A stretch of 5,001 nucleotides of DNA from Anaerolineae bacterium (GTDB lineage Bacteria; Chloroflexota; Anaerolineae; 4572-78; J111), in NCBI GenBank assembly GCA_020433835.1, contig JAGRBY010000550.1:1-5001 (forward strand). Reading direction: 5' to 3'. Made by a program: the position numbers and the translations under genes. Of the stretch, positions 1 through 5,001 are shown in pieces (position 1 is the first letter of the stretch; each line of letters starts with the position of its first letter). The notes beneath the pieces are model-generated. The model was not told the DNA's origin. It made no database searches and worked only from the letters and a program-made list of their open reading frames with translations.

Positions 1-613
1 TAAGCAAGCTGAAGAAGAAGCCAAAGAATTGGTAAGCCAAATGTGGAAAACCGTAACCCTGCACTGTTTCGAGATGATGTCTGAAGTGACGCAGTGGGGT
101 TTTAAGATGAAGCAGACCACCGGCAGGGCTTTAATACCGCAAACGCGCGATGAACGGCTAACAACGATGACGGCTTACATTTATAAAGAACAAAACCGCC
201 CGGAAGAGGAGCGTTTTGCCAAGCCGGATTTAGCGGCAATTATTATGGTGCGTGATGCGTTAAAAGCCAATGTTACTGCCTATCAAATTGCCAATACACA
301 GCAAAAAAATTATGGTGAGCAGTGTGCGTCATTAATTCAGAGGCTGTCGGATTATTTACAGGCCAGCGCGATTGATATTTTGGCCCGAAATTTTAGTATG
401 AAACTTTCGACTCAATTGCAAAATTGGGGGTTTGAAGTGGCCTTAAAGCGGCGCAAACCGTCGAAAACAAATGACCCGGCCCCGGTTAACGGCACCACCA
501 CCGCAAGTTCGGCTAATGGCTCAACCAACGGCTCAACCAGCACGGCGGTGTCGGCGGAAGGGCAGGCCTCGGCTGATGATAATGATGGTTTACTGTCGTC
601 ACTGACGGATTAG
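1..613 (+). CDS. Unrecognised protein, C-terminal part (5' end outside window)
   Basis: The frame is open from the first base to a TAG at 611-613, giving about 203 visible residues. A TTG at 29 could serve as a start, but the codons before it (K-Q-A-E-E-E-A-K-E) continue the same charged helical pattern and no ribosome site is visible, so this is most likely the end of a longer protein. The body (to about base 465) looks mostly helical, rich in Gln, Ala, Lys and Glu, with no signal peptide, membrane segment or catalytic motif that I recognise. The last ~45 residues are a low-complexity tail of Ser, Thr, Asn, Gly and Ala ending in an acidic stretch (A-D-D-N-D-G), probably disordered. The gene converges on the heme oxygenase gene and does not appear to belong to the light-sensing operon. 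Function is unknown; the coding call rests on the long open frame and ordinary composition. Confidence 0.75.
   Translation, partial: KQAEEEAKELVSQMWKTVTLHCFEMMSEVTQWGFKMKQTTGRALIPQTRDERLTTMTAYIYKEQNRPEEERFAKPDLAAIIMVRDALKANVTAYQIANTQQKNYGEQCASLIQRLSDYLQASAIDILARNFSMKLSTQLQNWGFEVALKRRKPSKTNDPAPVNGTTTASSANGSTNGSTSTAVSAEGQASADDNDGLLSSLTD
515..538 (+). repeat. 12-bp tandem duplication encoding N-G-S-T twice
   Basis: Two adjacent 12-bp units (515-526 and 527-538) read AATGGCTCAACC and AACGGCTCAACC and differ at one base. They encode Asn-Gly-Ser-Thr twice inside the low-complexity tail of the plus-strand gene. This looks like replication-slippage expansion of a disordered linker. Confidence 0.6.
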
Positions 614-653
614 GGGCAGTTTCTGTTGACATGGGCCTAAAGATGGTCGTAGA

Positions 654-751
654 TGTCATTTCGAGCGACGATAGGAGCGAGAAATCCCCGACAACGCGCA
701 GTTGCAATCGAAGTTGGGGGGATTTCTCCTCGCAGGCTCGTCGAAATGACA
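654..751. repeat. Imperfect inverted repeat, REP/MITE-like intergenic element
   Basis: The outer arms TGTCATTTCGA (654-664) and TCGAAATGACA (741-751) are perfect complements. An inner pair, GAGAAATCCCC (679-689) and GGGGATTTCTC (718-728), is also perfectly complementary, and the stretches between the pairs (14 and 12 bases) are G/C-rich and only partly complementary. The whole can fold into a long hairpin with a ~28-base centre. Palindromes of the TGTCATTTCGAG...GAAATC type are, from general knowledge, common dispersed intergenic repeats in several bacterial phyla. It has no coding capacity. It sits between two convergent genes, where it could also act as a bidirectional transcription end. 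Confidence 0.8.
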
Positions 752-778
752 TGAAAAATCGAAATGCCAACACGACCT

Positions 779-797
779 AAAAAGTGACTGTCACTTT
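779..797 (-). terminator. Candidate weak hairpin terminator of the light-sensing operon
   Basis: Bases 781-788 (AAAGTGAC) and 790-797 (GTCACTTT) form a perfect inverted repeat around one base. Read on the minus strand this gives a 7-bp stem with a three-base CAG loop, followed by a run of five T (779-783) that partly belongs to the stem. It overlaps the TGA stop of the heme oxygenase gene (791-793). The stem is AT-rich and short and the T run is brief, so it would be a weak intrinsic terminator; the larger inverted repeat downstream may do the real work. Confidence 0.35.
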
Positions 798-1387
798 GGC
801 GTAGCAGCCATAAGTAGCCGCCGATAAACATCAAACGTGTTTTGCGCGGCGGTAATGATGGCATCGGCCTGATCGATTGGGTCGGTTAGCTCGATGACGG
901 CCTGGCAGAAGGTAAGCCATAAAGCGCGGGTGTTTTGGCCGCATAAGTGATAGTAATGAAACGGAGCAGCTCGATTGAGCTGCTTGTTTCTTTTTAAAGC
1001 CTTAAAGATAACGGCTCCGCCCAAAGTTGAGCCTTCCATAACATACATCGCGCCCAAGGCCTGGGGAATGGTCTGCAGGCACAGATCGACCGGGCAAACG
1101 GGCGCACAATTGAGGTTGAGTTGGGTTACATCGTGCTGAAGGGCGGCCAGCCGGCGGCGGTGGGGCAATTGCAGGCGCTCGGCCTCTAAACCGAATATTT
1201 GCGGCAGTTGGGGTTCAATCAGGCGGTGAGCGTGGTAATGGGTTAAAATGAGGCGGTGGTAGTGGGTTAGGCTTAGGGTCTGATTAAGGATGGTATCGGC
1301 CTGGGCTAATTGCTCTACGGTTTGGTGATGCCGGGCCGTTTCGTGCTTTAAACGGTCTAAAATAGAGGGCTGTGTTGGTTTAGTCAA
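791..1387 (-). CDS. bphO: Biliverdin-producing heme oxygenase (BphO type)
   Basis: A 198-residue protein, close to the usual size of bacterial heme oxygenases. It should open heme to biliverdin, CO and iron using O2 and a reductant, in the cytoplasm. Near the N-terminus the pattern L13-K14-x-x-T17-x-x-x-H21-x-x-x-E25 matches the family's proximal heme-ligand helix, so H21 is the likely axial ligand. Residues 112-127 (G-A-M-Y-V-M-E-G-S-T-L-G-G-A-V-I) are the BphO-type distal-helix signature with flexible glycines G123-G124. The start is TTG at 1385-1387, inside an 8-base overlap (TTGACTAA) with the stop of the preceding receiver gene; no ATG lies nearby before the ligand helix, and a weak AGAAG lies just upstream. 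Last gene of the phytochrome cluster, so it most likely supplies the chromophore. A His-rich stretch (H42, H44, H50, H52, H54) and Cys94, Cys98, Cys103 are noticeable. Family assignment is firm; the exact bilin isomer is inferred. Confidence 0.92.
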   Translation of the reverse strand: MTKPTQPSILDRLKHETARHHQTVEQLAQADTILNQTLSLTHYHRLILTHYHAHRLIEPQLPQIFGLEAERLQLPHRRRLAALQHDVTQLNLNCAPVCPVDLCLQTIPQALGAMYVMEGSTLGGAVIFKALKRNKQLNRAAPFHYYHLCGQNTRALWLTFCQAVIELTDPIDQADAIITAAQNTFDVYRRLLMAATPK

Positions 1388-1943
1388 TGTCTTCTTTTGA
1401 TTTGTTTTGCAAATACTCTTTGATAACGTCCATTTCTTGGGCCATGGCGGCTATTTCGCGCTGATATTGGGCAATTTCATACTGTTGTTGCAGCATTTGC
1501 TGATGGATGCGATGCAATTTTACGGCCATTTTTTGGCGGATGGAGTAGCCTGATAAAATCTCTAGAATGATATTGGGTAAGCGGTTGAGATGTTTTTTTA
1601 AGACAAAGCCGGACGCGCCGCCGATAATAGTTTGCGCTGCCAACTCTTCATTATCCAGCGTGCCGGTTATAAACACAAAAGGAATGCCGGGTAACTGCTG
1701 TTGCGCTACTTGCAAAGCTTCATCCCCCATAAATTGGGACACAAGATAATCGGCTAAAATTAAATCCGGGTCGAACTCGATTAAAGCGTGTGCAAAATCG
1801 GGGCCGTTATCAACCACGCGAAACTGATAAGTCTGCAGCACTTTTTTTACCTGTCGCTCAATGAGGACAGCATCCTCTGGTACATCTTCTAAAAGCAAAA
1901 CATGCAGGGGGTGCTGCTTAAGCGAATTGGTTTGGCTCGTCAT
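1380..1943 (-). CDS. Receiver protein A with C-terminal coiled coil (no output domain)
   Basis: A 187-residue protein. Residues ~13-130 are a CheY-like receiver: acidic pair E19-D20, phosphoacceptor D65 in D-L-I-L-A-D-Y, switch Thr T93 in the F-I-T-G-T strand, and conserved Lys K116 in F-V-L-K-K. Residues ~135-182 form a Gln-rich amphipathic helix, likely a coiled coil, and no DNA-binding or enzymatic domain follows. Receivers A, B and C align without gaps: the Asp-to-Asp and Asp-to-Lys spacings are 45 and 51 residues in all three. This copy is the most divergent around the acceptor loop (S69-Q70-F71 in place of the usual Pro). The ATG at 1941-1943 is preceded only by a weak purine stretch (AGAAAG) about 11 bases away. 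It lies 17 bases after receiver B and overlaps heme oxygenase by 8 bases, so the two are probably translationally coupled. Presumed phosphate donor: the upstream phytochrome kinase (inference). Confidence 0.9.
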   Translation of the reverse strand: MTSQTNSLKQHPLHVLLLEDVPEDAVLIERQVKKVLQTYQFRVVDNGPDFAHALIEFDPDLILADYLVSQFMGDEALQVAQQQLPGIPFVFITGTLDNEELAAQTIIGGASGFVLKKHLNRLPNIILEILSGYSIRQKMAVKLHRIHQQMLQQQYEIAQYQREIAAMAQEMDVIKEYLQNKSKEDID

Positions 1944-1960
1944 TTTTTTGTTTCTTTCTG

Positions 1961-2518
1961 TTACTTGCGATGGTTTTTAGCCTTCAATCGTTCTTGTAGT
2001 TGCTGCAGCTTGAGGCGCATTTCCTCTAATTTGGTGTGATATAGGGATATCTCTTTTTGTTGTTGTTGTACTTTTTCCTGCAGCTGATGCAGCGATGTTT
2101 GCGTTTTTAAGTATATTGACGCGTTGTTGGCCATTGCCTGGGTAATAACCTGCGGCAGTCGCCTTAAATTTTTCTTCAAAACAAAGCCGGACGCCCCATT
2201 TAAGATGGTATGCGCCGCCAGTTCTTCATCTTCCATGGTTCCGGTTACAAATACAAAGGGAATGTGAGGAACCCGGCTTTGGGCTAGCCATAGAGATTGA
2301 TCACCATTAAACAACGGTACTTTGTAATCAGCCAAAATTAAATCGGGCTTAAACTTGTCGAGTGCCTCTTCAAAATCATCTCGATTATTGACAACACTAA
2401 GTTGATAGGTCTGCACTATTTGCTCAATCTCATAGGCAATAAGTTCGGCATCCCGCGGCACGTCTTCTAAAAGCAAAATGCGCAGTGGGCGTTGAGTGTG
2501 TGAAGGGGTTTGGCTCAT
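1961..2518 (-). CDS. Receiver protein B with C-terminal coiled coil (no output domain)
   Basis: A 185-residue protein when started at the ATG at 2516-2518. That start is chosen because a strong AGGAG (2524-2528) sits five bases before it and because it gives the same N-terminal length as its paralogues; the frame is open further up to a GTG at 2572, which has no such support. Receiver domain ~residues 11-128: E18-D19 acidic pair, phosphoacceptor D64, switch T92 in F-V-T-G-T, Lys K115. Residues ~140-182 are a Gln/Lys/Glu/Leu-rich helix with heptad-like spacing, predicted coiled coil, carrying the Q-Q-x-x-E-x-x-x-Y pattern shared with A and C. No effector domain. It is separated from receiver C by a 68-base gap that has its own ribosome site but no convincing promoter. 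Probable role: phospho-dependent partner or phosphate sink in the phytochrome relay (inference). Confidence 0.92.
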   Translation of the reverse strand: MSQTPSHTQRPLRILLLEDVPRDAELIAYEIEQIVQTYQLSVVNNRDDFEEALDKFKPDLILADYKVPLFNGDQSLWLAQSRVPHIPFVFVTGTMEDEELAAHTILNGASGFVLKKNLRRLPQVITQAMANNASIYLKTQTSLHQLQEKVQQQQKEISLYHTKLEEMRLKLQQLQERLKAKNHRK

Positions 2519-2523
2519 AGTTG

Positions 2524-2528
2524 CTCCT
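2524..2528 (-). promoter_or_regulatory. Shine-Dalgarno AGGAG deciding the start of receiver B
   Basis: On the minus strand the sequence reads AGGAG-CAACT-ATG, an ideal motif and five-base spacing for the ATG at 2516-2518. It is the only strong ribosome site among the genes whose starts are visible here, which suggests receiver B is translated more efficiently or independently of its neighbours. Confidence 0.75.
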
Positions 2529-2586
2529 GTTTTTGAAAACTCGGTGATGGTTAGGCTTTTGGTTACTGTCACCCTCGATAGCTGTT

Positions 2587-3171
2587 TTATTCGTCTGCTG
2601 CGTCTTGTTTAGCGTTTAGTTGGGTTTGCAGTGCTTCCAACTGCTTGTGCATGGCCAATAGGTTTTTTTTATATTGTACCAGTTCATGGGTTTGTTGTTC
2701 CACCTGGTTTTGCAGTTGGGATAGCTGCTGTTCGTCTTTGTGCTGTTTAGCAGCCAATTCGAGCGCTTGATTCATTACATCCGACAGTCGCCCCAAATTT
2801 CGTTTTAGCAGAAAGCCGGATGCGCCGTCGATAATGGTTTGGGCCGCCATTTCTTCATCATCAATCGTGCCGGTTACAAAGACAAAGGGGATTTGGGGTG
2901 CTTGTGATTGCACAATAGTGAGCGCGTCGCTGCCTCTAAAGCGGGGCAAAAGATAATCAGACAAAATTAAATTGGGCTTGAAATTGTTGAGCGCTTCTTC
3001 AAAGTCGTCTTGATTTTTCACAACGTGAAGTTTGTAATCCGGTATGGTTTTTTTTATCTCGCGTTCGATGAGTTTTATATCCTCGTTCAAATCTTCTAAA
3101 AGGAGAATGCGAAGGGGGTGTTGGTTATTTGTTTCTAATGGATTCATACTTTGTTTGACCTTATTATACAT
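2587..3171 (-). CDS. Receiver protein C with C-terminal coiled coil (no output domain)
   Basis: A 194-residue protein from the ATG at 3169-3171. Receiver ~residues 19-136: acidic pair E26-D27, phosphoacceptor D72 in N-L-I-L-S-D-Y, switch T100 in F-V-T-G-T, Lys K123. Residues ~143-190 are a Gln-rich heptad-like helix, probable coiled coil, and no output domain follows. The chosen ATG overlaps the stop of the Rcp-like gene in ATGTATAA, favouring coupled translation. A second ATG at 3145-3147 (residue 9) has AAGG 11 bases upstream and would give the same N-terminal length as receivers A and B, so the true product may be 186 residues. It resembles receiver B most closely: both carry the block D-D-F-E-E-A-L followed by F-K-P. 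It is the first of the three paralogues after the kinase/Rcp pair. Receiver identity is firm; the role is inferred from context. Confidence 0.9.
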   Translation of the reverse strand: MYNKVKQSMNPLETNNQHPLRILLLEDLNEDIKLIEREIKKTIPDYKLHVVKNQDDFEEALNNFKPNLILSDYLLPRFRGSDALTIVQSQAPQIPFVFVTGTIDDEEMAAQTIIDGASGFLLKRNLGRLSDVMNQALELAAKQHKDEQQLSQLQNQVEQQTHELVQYKKNLLAMHKQLEALQTQLNAKQDAADE

Positions 3172-3598
3172 ATTTTTGGGTATTATGCCGTAGCCAGTAT
3201 TGACCTAATGTTTGCAGTAGCTCTTTAAAGTGATTGTATTTTACCGGTTTTACCAAATAGCTGTTGGCACCTAATCGGTAAGCCTCGGCAACGTCACGCT
3301 CTTGGGCTGAAGCGCTAAGGATGATGATGGGAATGGCTTTGGTGCGATCATTGGCTTTGAGTTTGGCTAACACATCCAGGCCGTTGATTTTGGGCAGTTT
3401 GATATCTAAGAGAATGATTTTAGGCCACATATCGGGGAAGGGGTTGGTACGGAAAAAGAAATCTAGGGCGGCTGCGCCATTATTTAGTTGGTGATAGTTG
3501 GTTGTAATGCCCTCTTTTTCAAGAACGCGAGCCACAAGCTTAGCCTCGTCAATATTGTCTTCAATGTGGAGGATGTCGATGTTTTGTTTTTGGTTCAT
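3164..3598 (-). CDS. Rcp1/CheY-like single-domain response regulator
   Basis: A 144-residue protein that is a receiver domain only. Acidic residues E13-D14, phosphoacceptor D65 in I-I-L-L-D-I-K-L-P, switch S95 in I-I-I-L-S-A-S, and K117-P118 near the end. The acceptor loop with K-L-P-x-x-N-G and the segment L45-D46-F47-F48 preceding it resemble Rcp1, the regulator paired with cyanobacterial phytochrome Cph1. Position next after the phytochrome kinase supports a cognate partner role: it should take phosphate from the kinase His and act by dimerisation or partner binding. It is clearly a different subfamily from receivers A-C, which have a TGT switch strand and coiled-coil tails. The ATG at 3596-3598 has no clear ribosome site upstream. 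Its stop overlaps the start of receiver C by eight bases. Subfamily is judged by eye and not by a search. Confidence 0.92.
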   Translation of the reverse strand: MNQKQNIDILHIEDNIDEAKLVARVLEKEGITTNYHQLNNGAAALDFFFRTNPFPDMWPKIILLDIKLPKINGLDVLAKLKANDRTKAIPIIILSASAQERDVAEAYRLGANSYLVKPVKYNHFKELLQTLGQYWLRHNTQKYV

Positions 3599-3629
3599 GG
3601 TTTGATTGTGAAAAAAATCGCCTCGCTTT

Positions 3630-3635
3630 ATTATA
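3630..3635 (-). promoter_or_regulatory. Possible -10 element (TATAAT) before the Rcp-like gene
   Basis: The 135-base spacer between the kinase stop (3734) and the Rcp-like start (3598) is long for this otherwise tight cluster. On the minus strand it contains a perfect TATAAT about 31 bases before the ATG. No good TTGACA-like -35 lies 16-18 bases further upstream, and the region is AT-rich, so the match could be chance. If real, the regulators and heme oxygenase could be transcribed separately from the kinase. Confidence 0.22.
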
Positions 3636-3733
3636 ATAATTTGTGGATCACCTTTATGTTCGCCTACAGTGGTTTTTATTTTCGATGATGATGTGAGGGG
3701 GGCGCATCAACTTCTGTATTTAAATCGGCTGCG

Positions 3734-5001
3734 TTATTCTGCTGCGGCCGGTAGCGGAAAGGCTAGATAAAAGGTGCTGCCTTGTCCCGACCGGCTCTCT
3801 ACCCAAACTCGCCCATGGTGCGACTGAACGATGCGCTTTACCAAGGCCAGCCCAATACCGGTGCCCTCAAATTCGTTTTCATCGGCGTGGAGACGGCTAA
3901 AAACATTGAATATTTCGTCGGCATAGACCATATCAAAACCAATGCCGTTATCAGCGATGGTATAGAGTATTTCGTTGTCTTTCTGTTCGCCGTGTATCTC
4001 AATACGGGGTTGGTCTGCGGGGCGCGTGTATTTGACCGCGTTTGATAAAATATTAAAGAAAAGTTGTTGAATAAGCGGATAATCGCCGTACAGCGGGGGG
4101 AGAGGCCCGACCTCAAACGCAATCGTGCATTTTTTTTCAACCTCTTGGAAAAACTCGATAAGTTCGTCGATAATGGGTGTAAGATCGAGCTGATTATGAA
4201 TTTTTTTGGCGCGGCCCACGCGCGAGTAGGATAAAATATCTTCGATTAATTGGTTCATTTTGGCCGCGTTTTTGGTGATAACGTTTAAAACCTGTTGGGC
4301 TTCTTCCTCCAATTGATCTTCATAATCTTCCAGCAATATTTCCGCATAGCTGTCGATAAGGCGCAGCGGCGAACGAAGATCGTGCGAAATCGAGTAGCTG
4401 AAGGCATCTAATTCTTCGTTTGCTTTTTGTAACTGCGTATTGATCGACTCAATCTGGCGGGTATATTGCACCATAATGTTGGTAATGTGCTCGCGCAGCT
4501 TTTGGGCGGCGCTGCGTTCGGCCGGGTGCCAGGGCAGCGATTTGCCGTGAACAATTTCTGTCCACTGTTTAAATGATTTGCGGGGGCTAAGGCGCAGGCC
4601 GTCGGCTTTAACCGTAACTGCTTTTTTGGGGTTGCCGGCCCATGTTACGGTTTGAACCTTTTCCGGTTTAAACCACAACAGCCAATCGCCGGTAAGGTTT
4701 GATATCGGCAGCGCCAACAGACCGGCTGCGGTGTTGATATCGGCCTGGGCCGGTGGATAAACGGTGGAAAGTTGGTTGGTATAGTAAAGTTGGTTATTGT
4801 TACGTTCGTTGAGCCAGTCAATTACATCTAAAATTCGGTTGGCAGTGGGTGTTTGTCCGTGTAAAATAAGACGCTTGTTAAAGTAGATGGCTGCGCCGCT
4901 ACTTTCGTTAAGATCAAGCAGCGTAACCGGATATGCGCTCAAACCGGCGACAATATCTAAAGAGCGGCTCATTTGTTCTTGCAAAACTTCATTAACAGCC
5001 G
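3734..5001 (-). CDS. bphP: Bacteriophytochrome sensor histidine kinase, C-terminal part (5' end outside window)
   Basis: The frame runs from TAA at 3734-3736 through the window edge, with 421 full codons visible. The TTG at 4982-4984 is not a credible start because phytochrome sequence is already under way there. Numbering from that TTG: residues 1-150 are the PHY domain, with all three tongue signatures, W115-A-G117, P134-R-K-S-F138 and W141-x-E143. Residues ~160-193 form a linker helix; HisKA follows with phospho-acceptor H201 in S-H-D-L-R-S-P; the ATPase domain has N-box N311/N315, G1 D345-N-G-I-G349, F-box near F359-F362 and G2 G374-T-G-I-G-L379. The protein ends right after the ATPase, with no fused receiver, which fits the separate Rcp-like regulator downstream. 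The missing upstream half should hold the PAS and GAF domains and the bilin-binding Cys. Cytosolic: no membrane segment in the visible part. Likely a light-switched autokinase; chromophore type cannot be read here. Confidence 0.95.
   Translation of the reverse strand, partial: AVNEVLQEQMSRSLDIVAGLSAYPVTLLDLNESSGAAIYFNKRLILHGQTPTANRILDVIDWLNERNNNQLYYTNQLSTVYPPAQADINTAAGLLALPISNLTGDWLLWFKPEKVQTVTWAGNPKKAVTVKADGLRLSPRKSFKQWTEIVHGKSLPWHPAERSAAQKLREHITNIMVQYTRQIESINTQLQKANEELDAFSYSISHDLRSPLRLIDSYAEILLEDYEDQLEEEAQQVLNVITKNAAKMNQLIEDILSYSRVGRAKKIHNQLDLTPIIDELIEFFQEVEKKCTIAFEVGPLPPLYGDYPLIQQLFFNILSNAVKYTRPADQPRIEIHGEQKDNEILYTIADNGIGFDMVYADEIFNVFSRLHADENEFEGTGIGLALVKRIVQSHHGRVWVESRSGQGSTFYLAFPLPAAAE

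Noticed and set aside
513..864. Minus-strand open frames across the inverted repeat (513-773 and 637-864)
   Set aside because: They run through the inverted repeat and into two convergent genes that have clear coding evidence; the products show low-complexity or repeat-derived sequence and no ribosome site.
1567..1749. Plus-strand frame of 60 codons
   Set aside because: It lies wholly antisense to receiver A, whose motifs are intact, and its product resembles no family.
2519..2572. GTG at 2572 as the start of receiver B
   Set aside because: It adds 18 residues absent from the paralogues and ignores the ideal AGGAG and ATG at 2516-2528.
3488..3688. Plus-strand frame of 66 codons with a hydrophobic product
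   Set aside because: Mostly antisense to the Rcp-like regulator; the hydrophobic character comes from reading the complement of that gene and of the AT-rich spacer.
3782..4140. Overlapping frames on both strands within the kinase ATPase region
   Set aside because: The kinase frame holds the N, G1, F and G2 boxes here, so these are shadows.
4982..4984. TTG as the start of a short 416-residue histidine kinase
   Set aside because: The frame stays open to the window edge and the sequence just after the TTG is already PHY domain, so the true start lies outside.
1..5001. CRISPR array, tRNA or rRNA gene, transposase
   Set aside because: No spaced direct repeats, cloverleaf or rRNA-like segment and no transposase motif were seen by eye; the only mobile-like signal is the short inverted repeat at 654-751.

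Overview
The window carries most of a bacterial red/far-red light-sensing locus on the minus strand, plus the end of an unrelated, unrecognised gene on the plus strand. The organism is an uncertain call. Stand-alone receivers beside a phytochrome kinase, mid-range GC and a TGTCATTTCGA-type intergenic inverted repeat would fit an environmental bacterium such as a Chloroflexota or a Cyanobacteria- or Bacteroidota-like lineage. Nothing here fixes the phylum.

Layout from left to right: (1) bases 1-613, plus strand, the C-terminal part of an unrecognised protein open at the window edge, with a Ser/Thr/Asn/Gly-rich tail; (2) bases 614-790, a convergent intergenic gap holding a ~98-bp imperfect inverted repeat (654-751) and a short hairpin at the end of the next gene; (3) bases 791-1387, minus, a BphO-type heme oxygenase; (4) bases 1380-1943, 1961-2518 and 2587-3171, minus, three tandem paralogous receiver proteins, each with a C-terminal Gln-rich coiled coil; (5) bases 3164-3598, minus, a Rcp1/CheY-like single-domain response regulator; (6) bases 3599-3733, a 135-bp AT-rich spacer; (7) bases 3734-5001, minus, the PHY, HisKA and HATPase parts of a bacteriophytochrome kinase whose PAS-GAF half lies beyond the window. 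No stretch longer than 300 bases lacks a gene.

Transcription order is therefore kinase, Rcp-like regulator, receiver C, receiver B, receiver A, heme oxygenase. The likely logic is that heme oxygenase opens heme to biliverdin, which loads the phytochrome. Light then sets the kinase state through the PHY tongue, and phosphate passes from the kinase His to one or more of the four receivers. None of the four receivers carries a DNA-binding, cyclase or other enzymatic output domain, so the signal must leave this locus by protein-protein contact. The unusual part is the three receiver-coiled-coil paralogues embedded between the phytochrome/Rcp pair and the chromophore enzyme.
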